DNA of 64,000 nt from Juglans regia (Eukaryota; Streptophyta; Magnoliopsida; Fagales; Juglandaceae): the NCBI RefSeq assembly GCF_001411555.2, contig NC_049909.1, forward strand, positions 14,814,686 through 14,878,685. Direction: 5' to 3'. Positions 15,001 to 25,152 of this stretch are shown in pieces. Numbering within the stretch: position 1 is the stretch's first letter; every line of letters starts with the position of its first letter. A program made the position numbers and the translations under genes. The notes under the pieces were generated by a model, which saw nothing but the letters and a program-made list of their open reading frames with translations, ran no database searches and was not told the origin of the DNA.

Positions 15001-15946
15001 TCCCTGATTCTTGGTACTTTCTTTTGTATTCGAAGATACTATCTAGTTAGGGCGTGAATGTAATGATGATAGCGTCATTCTACAGACCTGAATGTAATGC
15101 CGATAGCATCGTTCTACAGACCTAATTTCAAACACTACCTCTCTAAACCAACTTACACTAAGTGAATCCTTGTATATGTTCTCCTGCACACCAAGAGGAA
15201 GGAATCTAAGAATTAAAGAAGAACCATCAGCAAAGGAAAAAGAATTCATTAGATATTGACCTAGGAAAATGCTGTTACCATCCAGTCATTTTATTGTAAA
15301 ATGATTCTTGACAACTTTTGGTTGACTACGACAATTTTGCAACACGAGGTTTTAGGTTTACTTGTTTGCTTATACTAGTTGCTACAGCAGTGCATGATTT
15401 GCTCAAGTAAGTAACAAAATCGGAACGTATTTTGCAGGCAGTTAATCTTGGTAGGCAACTGTTCAGTGCTAATTATCATCTGTGGTTTAGACTATTCAAA
15501 ACATTCCTCTTCCTGGGTGTTCTAGCCATTATGATCACTCTTTCCATTGTCTGTGATCTATCCTTGATGGACTTAATCGTGTGCTGTCTCGCATTTTTGC
15601 CTACCGGATGGGGTCTGATCTTGGTAATTTTTTTAAATTTTTTTTTTATTATTATTTTGTAAGCTTGACATTAGTTCTTGGTTCCCTTGCAACTAATACT
15701 TTTTTGTTTGTTCAGATTGCACAAGCTGTGAGGCCTGCAATAAGGATTAGTGGATTGTGGTACTTCATCCGAGTACTTGCTAGAGCTTATGATTATGGAA
15801 TGGGTGTTGTTCTTTTCGCACCCATAGCTGTTTTGGCATGGCTCCCAATTATATCTGCCTTCCAGACTCGTTTCCTTTTCAATGAGGCATTCAATAGGCA
15901 CTTGCAAATCCAACCAATTCTTGCAGGGAAAAAGAAGCAAAAATAA
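1..15946 (+). CDS. CALS8: Callose synthase 8-like (GSL4), 5' end outside window
   Basis: Glycosyltransferase family 48 enzyme that makes beta-1,3-glucan (callose) from UDP-glucose at the plasma membrane. I read 24 exons: 2-38, 130-179, 1217-1303, 1368-1499, 1590-1684, 1768-1852, 1949-2109, 2312-2435, 2540-2634, 2748-2895, 3623-3774, 5209-5315, 5412-5531, 5635-5703, 5878-6046, 6539-6650, 10785-10904, 10973-11088, 12119-12202, 12466-12578, 12654-12883, 13840-14688, 15438-15623, 15716-15946. They sum to 3672 nt (1223 codons plus stop), all joined in phase at GT-AG borders with no stop. Family landmarks are VYFMDTQIWYS, GEIRTLGMLRSRFHSL, MDMPSAPKVRNMLSF, FRGQTLSRTVRGMMYYREAL, GLREHIFTG, HYGHPDVFDK and FAPIAVLAWLP. 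Several hydrophobic segments follow in the large exon and the last two, as expected for the C-terminal membrane domain. The ending LQIQPILAGKKKQK favours CALS8 over other paralogues. About 700 N-terminal residues lie outside. Exon 17 starts VIYCIKLPG where relatives have EIYRIKLPG. Confidence 0.93.
180..1216. other. Callose synthase intron with GATCCCC-rich low-complexity block
   Basis: This is the intron between exons 2 and 3. From about 560 to 990 it holds a G/C-rich block in which GGAGATCCCC or its complement GGGGATCTCC recurs at irregular spacing (near 565, 652, 727, 751 and 820). The surrounding intron is AT-rich. It is not coding: the open frames here have no protein-like composition. 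It may be a decayed tandem repeat or the remains of a transposon end. Confidence 0.5.
3775..5208. other. 1.4-kb callose synthase intron, nothing recognised
   Basis: AT-rich intron between the exon ending in MDMPSAPKVRNMLSF and the exon starting in VITPHYMEDINYS. It holds a poly-A run near 5110-5126 but no coding potential, and I found no clear element boundaries. Its unusual length for this gene suggests an old, unrecognisable insertion. That is inference. Confidence 0.4.
7218..7417. mobile_element. Tourist/PIF-Harbinger-like MITE
   Basis: About 200 bp bounded by inverted repeats: GGGCAGGTTTGGGGGGTGAG on the left and its near-perfect complement on the right (CACCCCCCAAACCTGCCC), followed inward by GATGAGA tracts. 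It is flanked by TAA on both sides, the 3-bp target type of PIF/Harbinger elements. The core holds TTTGAAAAAGTTGAATTGTTTTTTATATTTTG-type sequence that also occurs in the elements at 16277-16560 and 18574-18772. Confidence 0.7.
7658..8932 (-). pseudogene. LINE ORF1-like (DUF4283-type) broken reading frame
   Basis: Two open pieces of one former protein. The 5' piece (8696-8932) contains RFWVESKAFEF, then RVWRFVVTGRSGIEWLMATV, then REGNRAFMAQ. This is the order seen in the plant DUF4283-like proteins that accompany LINEs. The middle (8400-8700) continues in another frame with RYEGLGWEKFTAELR-like residues and is broken by stops. The 3' piece (7658-8308, 216 aa) is polar, starts MKAAIAFLSTKIDML, and looks like a disordered tail. 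The family assignment is from memory of similar plant proteins. That it is broken is seen directly. Confidence 0.5.
9062..9610 (-). repeat. Two diverged tandem monomers at LINE 5' end
   Basis: Two copies of a unit of about 290 bp, in the same orientation. Shared anchors are CCCTTGCAAAA at about 9151 and 9445, GATGGCCCTCA/GAATGGCCCTCA, CGTCGGCCTTGTCTGTG and CACTCGCCGGC. The copies are clearly diverged. Tandem 5' monomers act as promoters in some LINE families, but here that role is only inferred. Confidence 0.6.
13015..13954 (+). repeat. Tandem duplication of about 470 bp spanning an intron/exon border
   Basis: Copy 1 is 13015-13482 and copy 2 is 13483-13954. Both start GAAATAATCTATAAAATACA and run in parallel through CTTAACTAACTGAATGGCCA, GTGTTACTGGAAATTGATCC and CGGCCAGCTCT to CTACAATCCTTAGAAA. 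Copy 2 supplies the working intron 3' end and the start of the large callose synthase exon. Copy 1 lies wholly inside the intron. Confidence 0.9.
13372..13482 (+). pseudogene. Dead duplicate of the start of the large callose synthase exon
   Basis: This matches the first 115 or so bases of the exon starting at 13840. The acceptor CACAG of the working copy reads CACAT here, so the splice site is lost. The copied frame hits TAG at 13453-13455, where the working exon has GAG. Single-base changes without large gaps show that it arose by the tandem duplication and then decayed. Confidence 0.88.
15055..15121 (+). repeat. Two-copy 34-bp tandem repeat in intron
   Basis: GAATGTAATGATGATAGCGT...CTACAGACCT is followed directly by a near-identical copy, GAATGTAATGCCGATAGCAT...CTACAGACCT. 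It lies in the intron 14689-15437 of the callose synthase gene. Confidence 0.8.
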
Positions 15947-17021
15947 TCATCGTATATACATATGTAACTATAATGAGTCTGTGTACATGTATTAAAGTCA
16001 AGTTGATCATAGAAAATACTGCATATATGATGCTGTAATGATTCATACCAGCTTTTGCAATTGACATTATAGAAACACAAGTTTGATTCTTGTCAAAGAA
16101 CTCGAGAGGTACTTGAATTGTTTCTAATGATCAAATAAAGAAAATTACTGCTAGATGCTCCTTCAATTCCAGTACAATATTTAAGATGTTGGAGTTGGGC
16201 CTTTTTTACCTTTTTACCGGATCTTGTTCAGTTTTCCATACAGCTAAGCAATGGAATTTGAAATTTGAGTAGTTTTTAGACCCTGTTTGGATACTTAGAA
16301 TATTTTAGTATATATGTAAATAGTAATTAAATAGTTTAAATAAATATATTTTATTAAATTTTGAGAAATGAGAGAAAAATTTGAATAAAAATATTATAAA
16401 TTTAAAAAATTGTTTTAATATAAATTTTTAATATTATTTTTATTTTAAAATTTGAAAAAGTTATACTGTTTTTTATATTTTGTTTGCGAGTTTGAGAAAT
16501 TTGTAAAAATAAAAAATTCAATATACCACACTACTATTTCATTTTCATCCCACTATATAAGATGTGATATATTTATCATCATTAAATAATTCTTTATTGA
16601 ATGATTTTTTATTGTCTAATGACAATAAATGTGTCACATCTTATGAGATAGAAGCTTAATCTCTTTAAGTTTTTTTTTTCTCTTATTCATAATGAAGAGT
16701 GTTATAGTTACAAATAAATTACATAAAAATAATATAAAAAATTAACGTAATTTTATGTGATCCGTTATTATTTTTATTCATTATTAAACATGTTATGTTA
16801 TGATTATGGCATATTTAGTCAAATCGCGACAGTTTGTATGTCTATAAAAAAAAATTAAAATGATTATAAGAGATAATTTAATTTTAAAAATAAGTGGCGA
16901 AGGAGTGGAAATAAAGAGTTGAAATAACACGTGTCTGGAATTGAAACTCGTGTCTTGATGTCTGTCTAACGATCAGGCTATCAGCAAGCATAACGAGAAA
17001 GAAATACGAGTGAAGTGAAGA
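15947..17021. other. Intergenic: callose synthase 3' UTR to PPR promoter
   Basis: The first 300 bases are probably 3' UTR and terminator sequence of the callose synthase gene. 16277-16560 is a decayed MITE-like block. The rest is AT-rich and should contain the PPR promoter. I could not fix a TATA box. Confidence 0.5.
16277..16560. repeat. Decayed member of the GTTTGGAT MITE family
   Basis: It starts ACCCTGTTTGGATACTTAGA and shares the internal AATTTGAAAAAGTTATACTG and TTTTTTATATTTTG sequence with the better element at 7218-7417. The right inverted repeat is not preserved. Confidence 0.5.
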
Positions 17022-18275
17022 ATGATTCCTCGTTCTTTGTTTTCCCTCAATACTACGAAGGCCCGCCATGCAATCTTTGCGTCTCTCCTACCCCGCCCAA
17101 CAATCATCATCCGAACCCCATCATCGTCTACAGTTCTTCTTCCTTCTTCTTCTTCGTTCTCTTCAATCTCTTCCTGTCCGGTTCCACCCCAAGATTCCCA
17201 TACTCTCAATAGACTCAACCAGAAGGACTGGTTGGCGACAAACGAGGTTTTGAAATTCATCGAAGCCCTCGAAGACCCCAGCTCCGTGATCACTTTCTTG
17301 GACCGCTACGCAAAGCGAAAGGACTACAAACCCAATGAAGCTCTATACACTTTGGTCGTCGACAAACTAGCTCAGGGGAAAATGTTTGATGCCATTGAAG
17401 ATGTCATGCACAGAATTAAAGCCCCAAAGCATCGTTGCCGTTTATCAGAAGACTTCTTCTACAATGTTATTAGGGTTTACGGCAATGTGGCTGGTCGTGT
17501 AAGCAAAGCGATCGGTACCCTTTTTGATATGCCAAACTACAATTGCTGGCCTGCAGTGAGAACCTTTAATTTTGCCCTGAACTTGCTTGTTTCCGCTAAA
17601 CAGTTCGATCTCGTCCATGAGGTGTACATGGGTGCTCCTAAGTTGGGCGTCGAGATTGACGCTTGTTGTCTTAACATACTCATTAAGGGGCTGTGCGAGT
17701 GTGGGAAATTGGAGGACGCGTTTTACGTGCTCGATGAATTTCCGAAGCAAAGGTGTAAGCCGAACGTGAGGACATTCTCAACTCTAATGCACGCGTTGTG
17801 TGAGCGTGGGAAGATAGAGGAAGCATTCGGGTTACTTGAGAGGATGGAAAAGGAGGGGATTTTTCCAGACACGATCACATTCAATATTCTGATTTCAGGG
17901 CTCAGGAAAGAAAGGAGAGTTGAAGAGGGGATGGAGCTTCTGGAGAGAATGAAGCACAAGGGTTGTTATCCGAATTCTGGGTCTTATCAAGAGATTTTGT
18001 ATGGTTTACTAGATAGCAACAAGTTTGTCGATGCAAAGGAGTTCATGCATCGGATGATCTCAGAGGGTTTAAATCCAAGTTTTGAGTCTTACAAGTTAAT
18101 AATTCGTGGGTTATCCAAGAAAAGCCTTTTGGAGGATGTGGATTGGGCTTTGAAGCAGATGGTGCTCCAAGGTTTTGTACCAAAGATGGGGATGTGGAAG
18201 CGGATTCTCCGGAGCATGTTTCCAGTGAAGAGCAGATATGGCAGCATTTCTTGTGAAGAAATTTTAGAGAATTAG
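17022..18275 (+). CDS. P-type pentatricopeptide repeat protein, mitochondrial (At3g14580-like)
   Basis: Single exon of 417 codons with no intron, as usual for PPR genes. The start MIPRSLFSLNTTKARHAIFA and the next 40 residues, rich in S, R and T and poor in acidic residues, look like a mitochondrial presequence. From about residue 95 there are helical 35-residue repeats with P-class signatures, such as NEALYTLVVDKLAQGKMFDA, CCLNILIKGLCECGKLEDA, RTFSTLMHALCERGKIEEA, ITFNILISGLRKERRVEEG and GSYQEILYGLLDSNKFVDA. There is no E or DYW domain, so RNA editing activity is not expected. A role in stabilising, splicing or processing an organelle RNA is the family norm, and the target is unknown. It resembles Arabidopsis At3g14580. 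It lies 1.1 kb downstream of the callose synthase gene on the same strand and converges on the C2 gene. Confidence 0.9.
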   Translation: MIPRSLFSLNTTKARHAIFASLLPRPTIIIRTPSSSTVLLPSSSSFSSISSCPVPPQDSHTLNRLNQKDWLATNEVLKFIEALEDPSSVITFLDRYAKRKDYKPNEALYTLVVDKLAQGKMFDAIEDVMHRIKAPKHRCRLSEDFFYNVIRVYGNVAGRVSKAIGTLFDMPNYNCWPAVRTFNFALNLLVSAKQFDLVHEVYMGAPKLGVEIDACCLNILIKGLCECGKLEDAFYVLDEFPKQRCKPNVRTFSTLMHALCERGKIEEAFGLLERMEKEGIFPDTITFNILISGLRKERRVEEGMELLERMKHKGCYPNSGSYQEILYGLLDSNKFVDAKEFMHRMISEGLNPSFESYKLIIRGLSKKSLLEDVDWALKQMVLQGFVPKMGMWKRILRSMFPVKSRYGSISCEEILEN

Positions 18276-19169
18276 CTAACATGAAGCTGGGAAGATAATC
18301 TGTGGGGAGGGGACAGAAAGGAAAGATGTGCTCGCAGTGCTTTTCCGCGCACAGAATGGTACTACTGAAATACCTTACAGATGAGAAGGAGTTGAAGATC
18401 AGTTTGGCTGGTGATAGTTTGTCAGAATATTGAAAAAGGTTGAGCATTACCCTCTCTCTCTGTTTCTCACTCTCCTCCTCAGTTCAAAGAGGAAGGTTCC
18501 AAATTTTTACCCTTTGACATGTCTCTCTAAATCCAATTAAAATCATTAGACTTGCAAGTGTTGTTGTAATTTTAAGTCCGGTTTGGATAGTGAGTTAAAA
18601 TGAGATAGTTTTAGATGAGTTGAATAAAATATTGTTAGAATATTATTTTTTAATATTATTATTATTTTGAGATTTCAAAAAGTTTGAATTGTTTATTATA
18701 TTTTATTTATAGAAATTTAAAAAAGTTATAATGATGAGATGAGTTGAGATCACTTCTCAATCCAAACAACGGAAATTTAATGTTATAAAGACATAAAAGA
18801 TCAAAACACAAATTCTTTTCGTATTAGCTATAACACCACGGGATTCACATCTATGGGTTGTGTCTTACACGACAATAATCAGACTTGCAAATAAATATTT
18901 TTCTTTTAAAAGATATATTCTCAATATCATCACAATGTGAGTTTACATTTTACAAGGAATTTACAAGTAAATGCTTATACAAAAGCTACTTTACACACTC
19001 TCCACGGGATTTTTCTTACATAATATTATCAAAATTCCCTCCGGCTTCCTACCATTCCCATTGTAAGCAAGAAGGACAAAAAATAACGAGGATGTTCCAA
19101 GATTCATCAAGCCTAGAGAATGAATCAACATGTTGACTTCAGAGAGTAATCATAAATTTCGGGAAGTCA
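18276..19169. other. Convergent 3' region between the PPR and C2 genes
   Basis: Holds the PPR 3' UTR, a MITE (18574-18772) and the probable 3' UTR of the minus-strand C2 gene (down to about 18880). No coding sequence is seen. Confidence 0.5.
18574..18772. mobile_element. MITE of the GTTTGGAT family
   Basis: The left end GTCCGGTTTGGATAGTGAG is mirrored by CTTCTCAATCCAAACAACGG on the right. The internal TTTGAGATTTCAAAAAGTTT and the GATGAGATGAGTTGAGAT tract match the 7218-7417 element. The inverted repeats are imperfect. Confidence 0.65.
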
Positions 19170-22100
19170 TTAAATTCTGCCTATTCCACCACCATGAGAT
19201 AACTCCGAGCTGCCTTTTAAACAGTCTAGGCAAAATGCTATCTTGTCTCCTTCCAAATCCACTCCAGCAAGCTTGGGTTGTAAGGACTCTTCCACCCCAT
19301 CATCACGTTGGTCATGGCTGCCAGGCTTGTCTTCCTTCTTTTCCAAGTCCTCAACACTTTCATTTTCATTAGGGCCTTCAATTCCCATTGCATGATCTTC
19401 ATTTGAATACGTCTGAACCACATGTTCCTCGGAGTCTGAGGGATAAAAAACGCAGCCAGAGGATGTTGCCTCTGGAATTGATGAAATCCTTTCGACTCCT
19501 GGGGAAGAACATGATTCATCCTCAGAATGGTCGGACTCCACCGCTGTCATTTCTCTTTCTGTCCCTACCGATGCATCACCTCGAGAGTTTTTCGATCCTT
19601 CCCGGGAAATTACATGCTTTATGCCACGAGCAGATTTCCCAGCTTGTCTTAAAATACTCTTTGCCATACCTTTCATGTTTCCTTTCCTTGGGCTTTCCGG
19701 ACCACTCTCTTTGGGACTTGTTACATTCTCTTCATTGAGATTCTTACCAGATGCATTTCTACAACTGTTGCCTTCCATAACAAACTTCACACCAATCTCC
19801 TTCGAGTTGACTGCCCGAAGATTAACATGTGGAGATTGAACAGCCACCCCCGAGCTGCCCGTTTGATCCTCCTTTCTGGGAGTCCTGTGAAATACTGAAC
19901 CTATCTTTCTTAAGCCTCTCTGAACCGATTTCAATGGACTCTTATCATCAGGATTTTCATCAGTGCTACTGGTATTGATGTTAAGGGATCCAGATGCTGA
20001 TGCATTAAAGCTGTTCATGGAACCATTCGGCTCGCCGTGAATTTTAGTATCAATGCGTCGACTCTTTCCTTTTCTAGGCTCCCATCTTTGTGAAACTTCA
20101 CTTCCCGGGTGATGGACCCATATCCCAGTTTCTGTTTGACCATCTATATCAATGGGCTCAAAATTATCTGGCACTCTTGGAGACTTTAATGATGATACAG
20201 ATGAGAAAGAACCTTTAAGGTCAGTAGTCTCAGCAAAGGAGTTTCTTTTATCTTCCATGCTCAACGTTTCCTGGTTACATGAATGGTTATCCCCCTGTTA
20301 TATGTTGGTTACAAATTCTTCTTTTAAACCCCCATATTTTTCCTAATTACCTTCAGTAAAAACAAAAAGAAAAAAATTAAAAGGAAAAGGTACCTTTTTA
20401 TTGTCTTCAAGCACAGTAATTGCCAGATGCAGCCTCCCCATTTTAATATTCTGAAGAGTAAACCATCCATCATGCCTCTGGCCATCCCTAAGATCACTGA
20501 TGTTCACAGAACAGCCCCTGTGATAGCAGTAGGGGTCAGTATGTCCTGTAAATATTACAGCTTTTGCAGAATGAATTGTGGGATATTGACGAAAACAGAA
20601 TTTACAGGAAAAAAAAATGATTCATAAATAAGACTAAGCTACCTGTAAAGAAAGGAAAAGAATAAAAAATATTGGTACTTATTCCCAAAAATGAAAAACA
20701 ATTGCTTAGGGAGCATACCCAAGGCCTTCTCCTGTGGCCTGGTTGGCAACCGCCAGCCTCCAAAATGGAGGTATGGAGTTCGAAACCCCCCTCTCCCAAA
20801 TCTTAAAAACAAAAAAAAAAAAAAAACATACCCAAGTGTGTCATCAACAAAATAGTCCTTGTCACGAACTTCAATACAAAGCATATTGGCTGATTCCCAT
20901 GTAAAAATGGGGATCTTAAATTCCTCGTGCCATTTTGGAGCCAGAGTTTTCTTCTGAATCTTAGTCCTGAATCTGTAAGTCCCCAATTGACCTTTTACGT
21001 ATGGATCAGCCAATCCTGAAAAATACCTCCATTAATTACACCCAAATTCTCAATACTGCCGGTGTTGCAGAAAACTAAGACAAGCATACCAATGAAGTAA
21101 AGTTAATCCTACCAAAAAAAAACAAAATGGAACTAACCATTTGGATCTGATGGCTTCATGTCAGATCCTTCAATGACTTCTACTCTAGCATAAGCAACAG
21201 GCTCCTTCTCATCCACTGAGAACCAACCTTCTGCATAAATGAACATTCAAAATTTATGAGCAAAGAAATGGAGAAGGATAAGGCATTGCAAAACTATGGT
21301 CATACTGAATAAGTTGACCAATATTACTAAAACACAAAATATAAACAAACCAAACCAGAGCAATTAGGGACTACACATTGTATACGGCTGCTATGGATTC
21401 TAGGGGGGAGCTTATAACCAAAGGTGATTAAAAATGCATGAGAAACAGAAGCCAACAACAACTTCCTCTGAACCATATGAAGTGTGATTAGAATAACTTT
21501 TTCTTTCAAAAGAAGAGTTCTACGTACCATACTCTCACTCTACTTTTATCCCACCATGATGAGATGGCATTATCCATTGACCATTGAAGTTTTCTTTTAA
21601 AAAAGGTTGATCCGAGGGTGATAAAATGTGTCACATTTTACATAATGGGATAAAAGTGGAATGAAAATGTGGTAGGTAGTACTACTCCTTTCAAAAAGCG
21701 AAGATGATACATATCATCAAGATATAAACTTCTTTTCAAGACATGCCCTGCCAAAGAATTTAGAATAACTTGAACATTTCGTTCAGCTCAAAGGTACAGT
21801 AAATTGGGCTAGTTTGGGAACACAAGTGTTCTCAGCTATTTTCAGATATTTCCTTCTCAAACATCACTCAAATACAAAACGCTTTTCAATTTCAAATCTT
21901 CAAATTTTTCATCTAATTAGTACCTAATCATTACAACTTTTTCAAACAAAACACAAAAAACAATGCGACCATTTCAAATTTCAAAACAAAAATTATATTC
22001 AAACAATTTTTTAACTTCATAATATTTTTATTCAACTTTTTCTTTCTCATTTCCCAAAGCCCAATAAAACATCTTATAACTCAAACCATTTCGCTACTAT

Positions 22101-25100
22101 TCACAAATCATTTCACTACTATTCACAAATATTCTGAGATATTCAGTATCCAAACGAGCCTACTGCACTCAAGCTCAGGATTACTCCAATTCCTTCTTCT
22201 AGACAACTATCTCCCCTAGAGAAGTTTGCATTTCTCAAGTGATGCACAAGTTTATTTAAACTCATAAAAGCAGCACATGCTTATGTAAAGGGTGCTTCTT
22301 TTATTAAATCCCTGCATTTGTAAACTTTCATCTATTTTGGGACAAAGAAATTTTTACTGATTACGATGCAATACAAATGGATGCAAGTTCAAATACTGTC
22401 AGATGCCCTACTTAAATTTCATAAGGTTGTTTGCTACCAATTTGAACTGGCAATGGAATTCTACAATTACGTTACTCTTGATTAACAAACAAGAATGTTA
22501 CCAGTTATGAAGTTCTATTATAATGATGGCAATAATGATATTCATGGAGGCTAGCTTCCGAAATCACATGCTAAGCTAAACCGAAATATACTTGTCAGGC
22601 AAAATACCTGACTGTGGCGAAGCAAATTTCTCCATGTCAACAACCAGCATATTAGGCTGCCAAGATTGCGAGCGTTTAAATTGATAGTAATTCCCAAAAA
22701 AATGTCTTGACATAAGATGAAACTATTAACGACTGAGTTCTGAAAAGCTAATGCTGTTTATCCGTAATATGTCTCACTGGGGTTGTGAAAATAGGAAACA
22801 ATACAGAGTAACTGCCAAAAAATGGAGCATCAAAGCCAAGTGTTTAACCTCAACAAGTGTCTGCTCAAAGGCAAGGGACAAAAGTTTATCCTGATCACAA
22901 AAAAGAAAAACTACAAAAACTTAGATAAAGAATGAGAAAATAAGCAAGGTAAAAAATATATATTTATTAAAAATGAGAAATGATAGTTGCAGTCGTGAGT
23001 GTGCAAGCGTCGGGCAATTACTTTGAAAAAAGTGAATAAATACAGGACCCACATGAAAAAAATAATATTTTTTTAATAGTAAACCCCACTCTTTTTCAAA
23101 GCGACTGCATAGTATTTACGCACTCCACAACTGTATGTAGCATTACTCATTAAAAATGGGAGGTCAATCATTTATTCGGTAAATTTTGATATAAACTTAC
23201 TAGCCATCCAGCAATCCCTGGAATTTCTGTAACATCAAGACCATGAGTAAAGATAGGCTTGACGGTCATCTGAAAATACGGAGGCTCAGCAAAGCACACC
23301 CGCAAACGGCCAATGAAAGGCCACTTGTGAAGGAACCTCACCCCAATTAAGACCTACACAAGAAAGAAGAGCATATCGAGGTGCAATACCAGGAGTGGAA
23401 AATCATTTGATCTGGTTGCCTATGGGCACAGATCAACAGTTAAAACTGCAAGACAGGGAACCTCAATATGTCTTCTTCTGAATTCTAAAAGACTACAGTT
23501 TCCACATCTCAATCACTATTGATGAAAGAACAACACCCCCAAATCACACACACGCACAAATGAACTGCTTCAAACAATGCACAAATTATTTGAGCATAAA
23601 CAGATTACCAAAAAATCCTGACTAGAAAATAAACTTAAATAGAGTAACAAAAAATTACAATACGGTAACTTAATTTACAGTAATGTAGAACAACCAATGC
23701 AGCAATGCACTACCATATTTTCCAACACTCATCTTCCTGGATAAACCCCCCCCCAAAAAAAAAAAAACCTCCCCAAATGTCAAAAATGGAAATGTACGAG
23801 GAAAGCTGATAATCTGTTGCATCCATTAGGATTTAATGGATGTCATTACAAAGATACAATGGAATAGAAGAAACCATATAATAAAAATACTACCGATTAT
23901 ATTATCTCTTGAATACCATACACCGCAAACAATCCAATCCATTTTCAACTTCAGTACATTCCGAGTTCCATTGCTGCCCCCCCCCCCCCCCCCAAAAAAA
24001 AAAAAAAAAGAACAGACAATAGTATATAAAAACACAGCACACACGAATATATATATATATATATATATATCTATTTCATTTGACTTCTGCCCCCCAATGC
24101 CCCACGCCAAATTTTGGCTCTACTCAAGTTCAAGTAGGTAAATTATGTATCATTGTACGTGCCTTCCTATATTCCTATATTCATGCATATAAACATGTAA
24201 TTGAGGTACGGTAAACATTAGTGTATCTATGCATGCATATACATATGCATTACATAAATTAGAAGTAGGATGTTGCTACTGAAATTATTCAACTCCGGTG
24301 ACTATGAATATGAAGGGTTATGCAAATCTTTTTTATAAGAAGGTTTATGTAAATATTACAATTACAATTTGAACTGCTTCAAAGAGAAAAATCTAAGTCC
24401 ATACCTTGCCTTCAACATGCATGCCTGTTATATGCAACTTTGCCCACATTCCGAATCCCAAACTTTTCCTTAGCTGCACAGCAATTATTGCACTCATATC
24501 ATCAGCTGTGAGAAAGTTCATCCCCAGCTCCATAACCTGCAATTGGTTCACTGTATAATATTAGTTTGGCTGAAACATTTAGCTGCAGACACAAGGATCA
24601 AGCTTACTACCAAGTGGTCATCATCAGAGGACTGATGGAGAACCCTCATTTCTGTGAACATAGGAGGGTTTCTTCCCAAGTACAGGTGCTGAGCCACTGC
24701 TTTCTTCTGCAAACATATTGTGAATTTTAAGGTGTTAGAGAAAACAATAATTGAAAGTGAAAATGAAAATGGTGGGAAGAGCTTTAGTCTCATTCTACCC
24801 TCTTGCTATTGTCTTTATGTAATATTTGGCAACTATACCCTCATGGGTTATAGTTGGTACAATTATATCCTATAGCACATATTAATACAGTCATCCCATA
24901 AATAACTGAGGGTACTAACAAAATCTCCAAGTGACATGCTTTTCTAGGCATCATGAAATTCAAAGAATCGTCCATTTAAGAGAGCAATCAATTTAAAGTA
25001 ATATATACATGCTCTGCAAACTACTCAAACTAGGTTACAAGCTGGGAATAACCATGCTCTAAAACCAAAGCCGATATGGATGCAATTTATAACCACAAGT

Positions 25101-25120
25101 TTCAGCAAGTTATAGGATAT

Positions 25121-25152
<32 letters not shown>

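Noticed and set aside
17445..17750. Minus-strand frames within the PPR gene
   Set aside because: These are antisense shadows of an intact plus-strand PPR gene.
20639..20831. C2 protein reading continuing past exon 10 through the SINE
   Set aside because: Read-through goes into the complement of the SINE poly-A tail and its body. The canonical donor and the next exon give a full family match, so it is intron in the main transcript.
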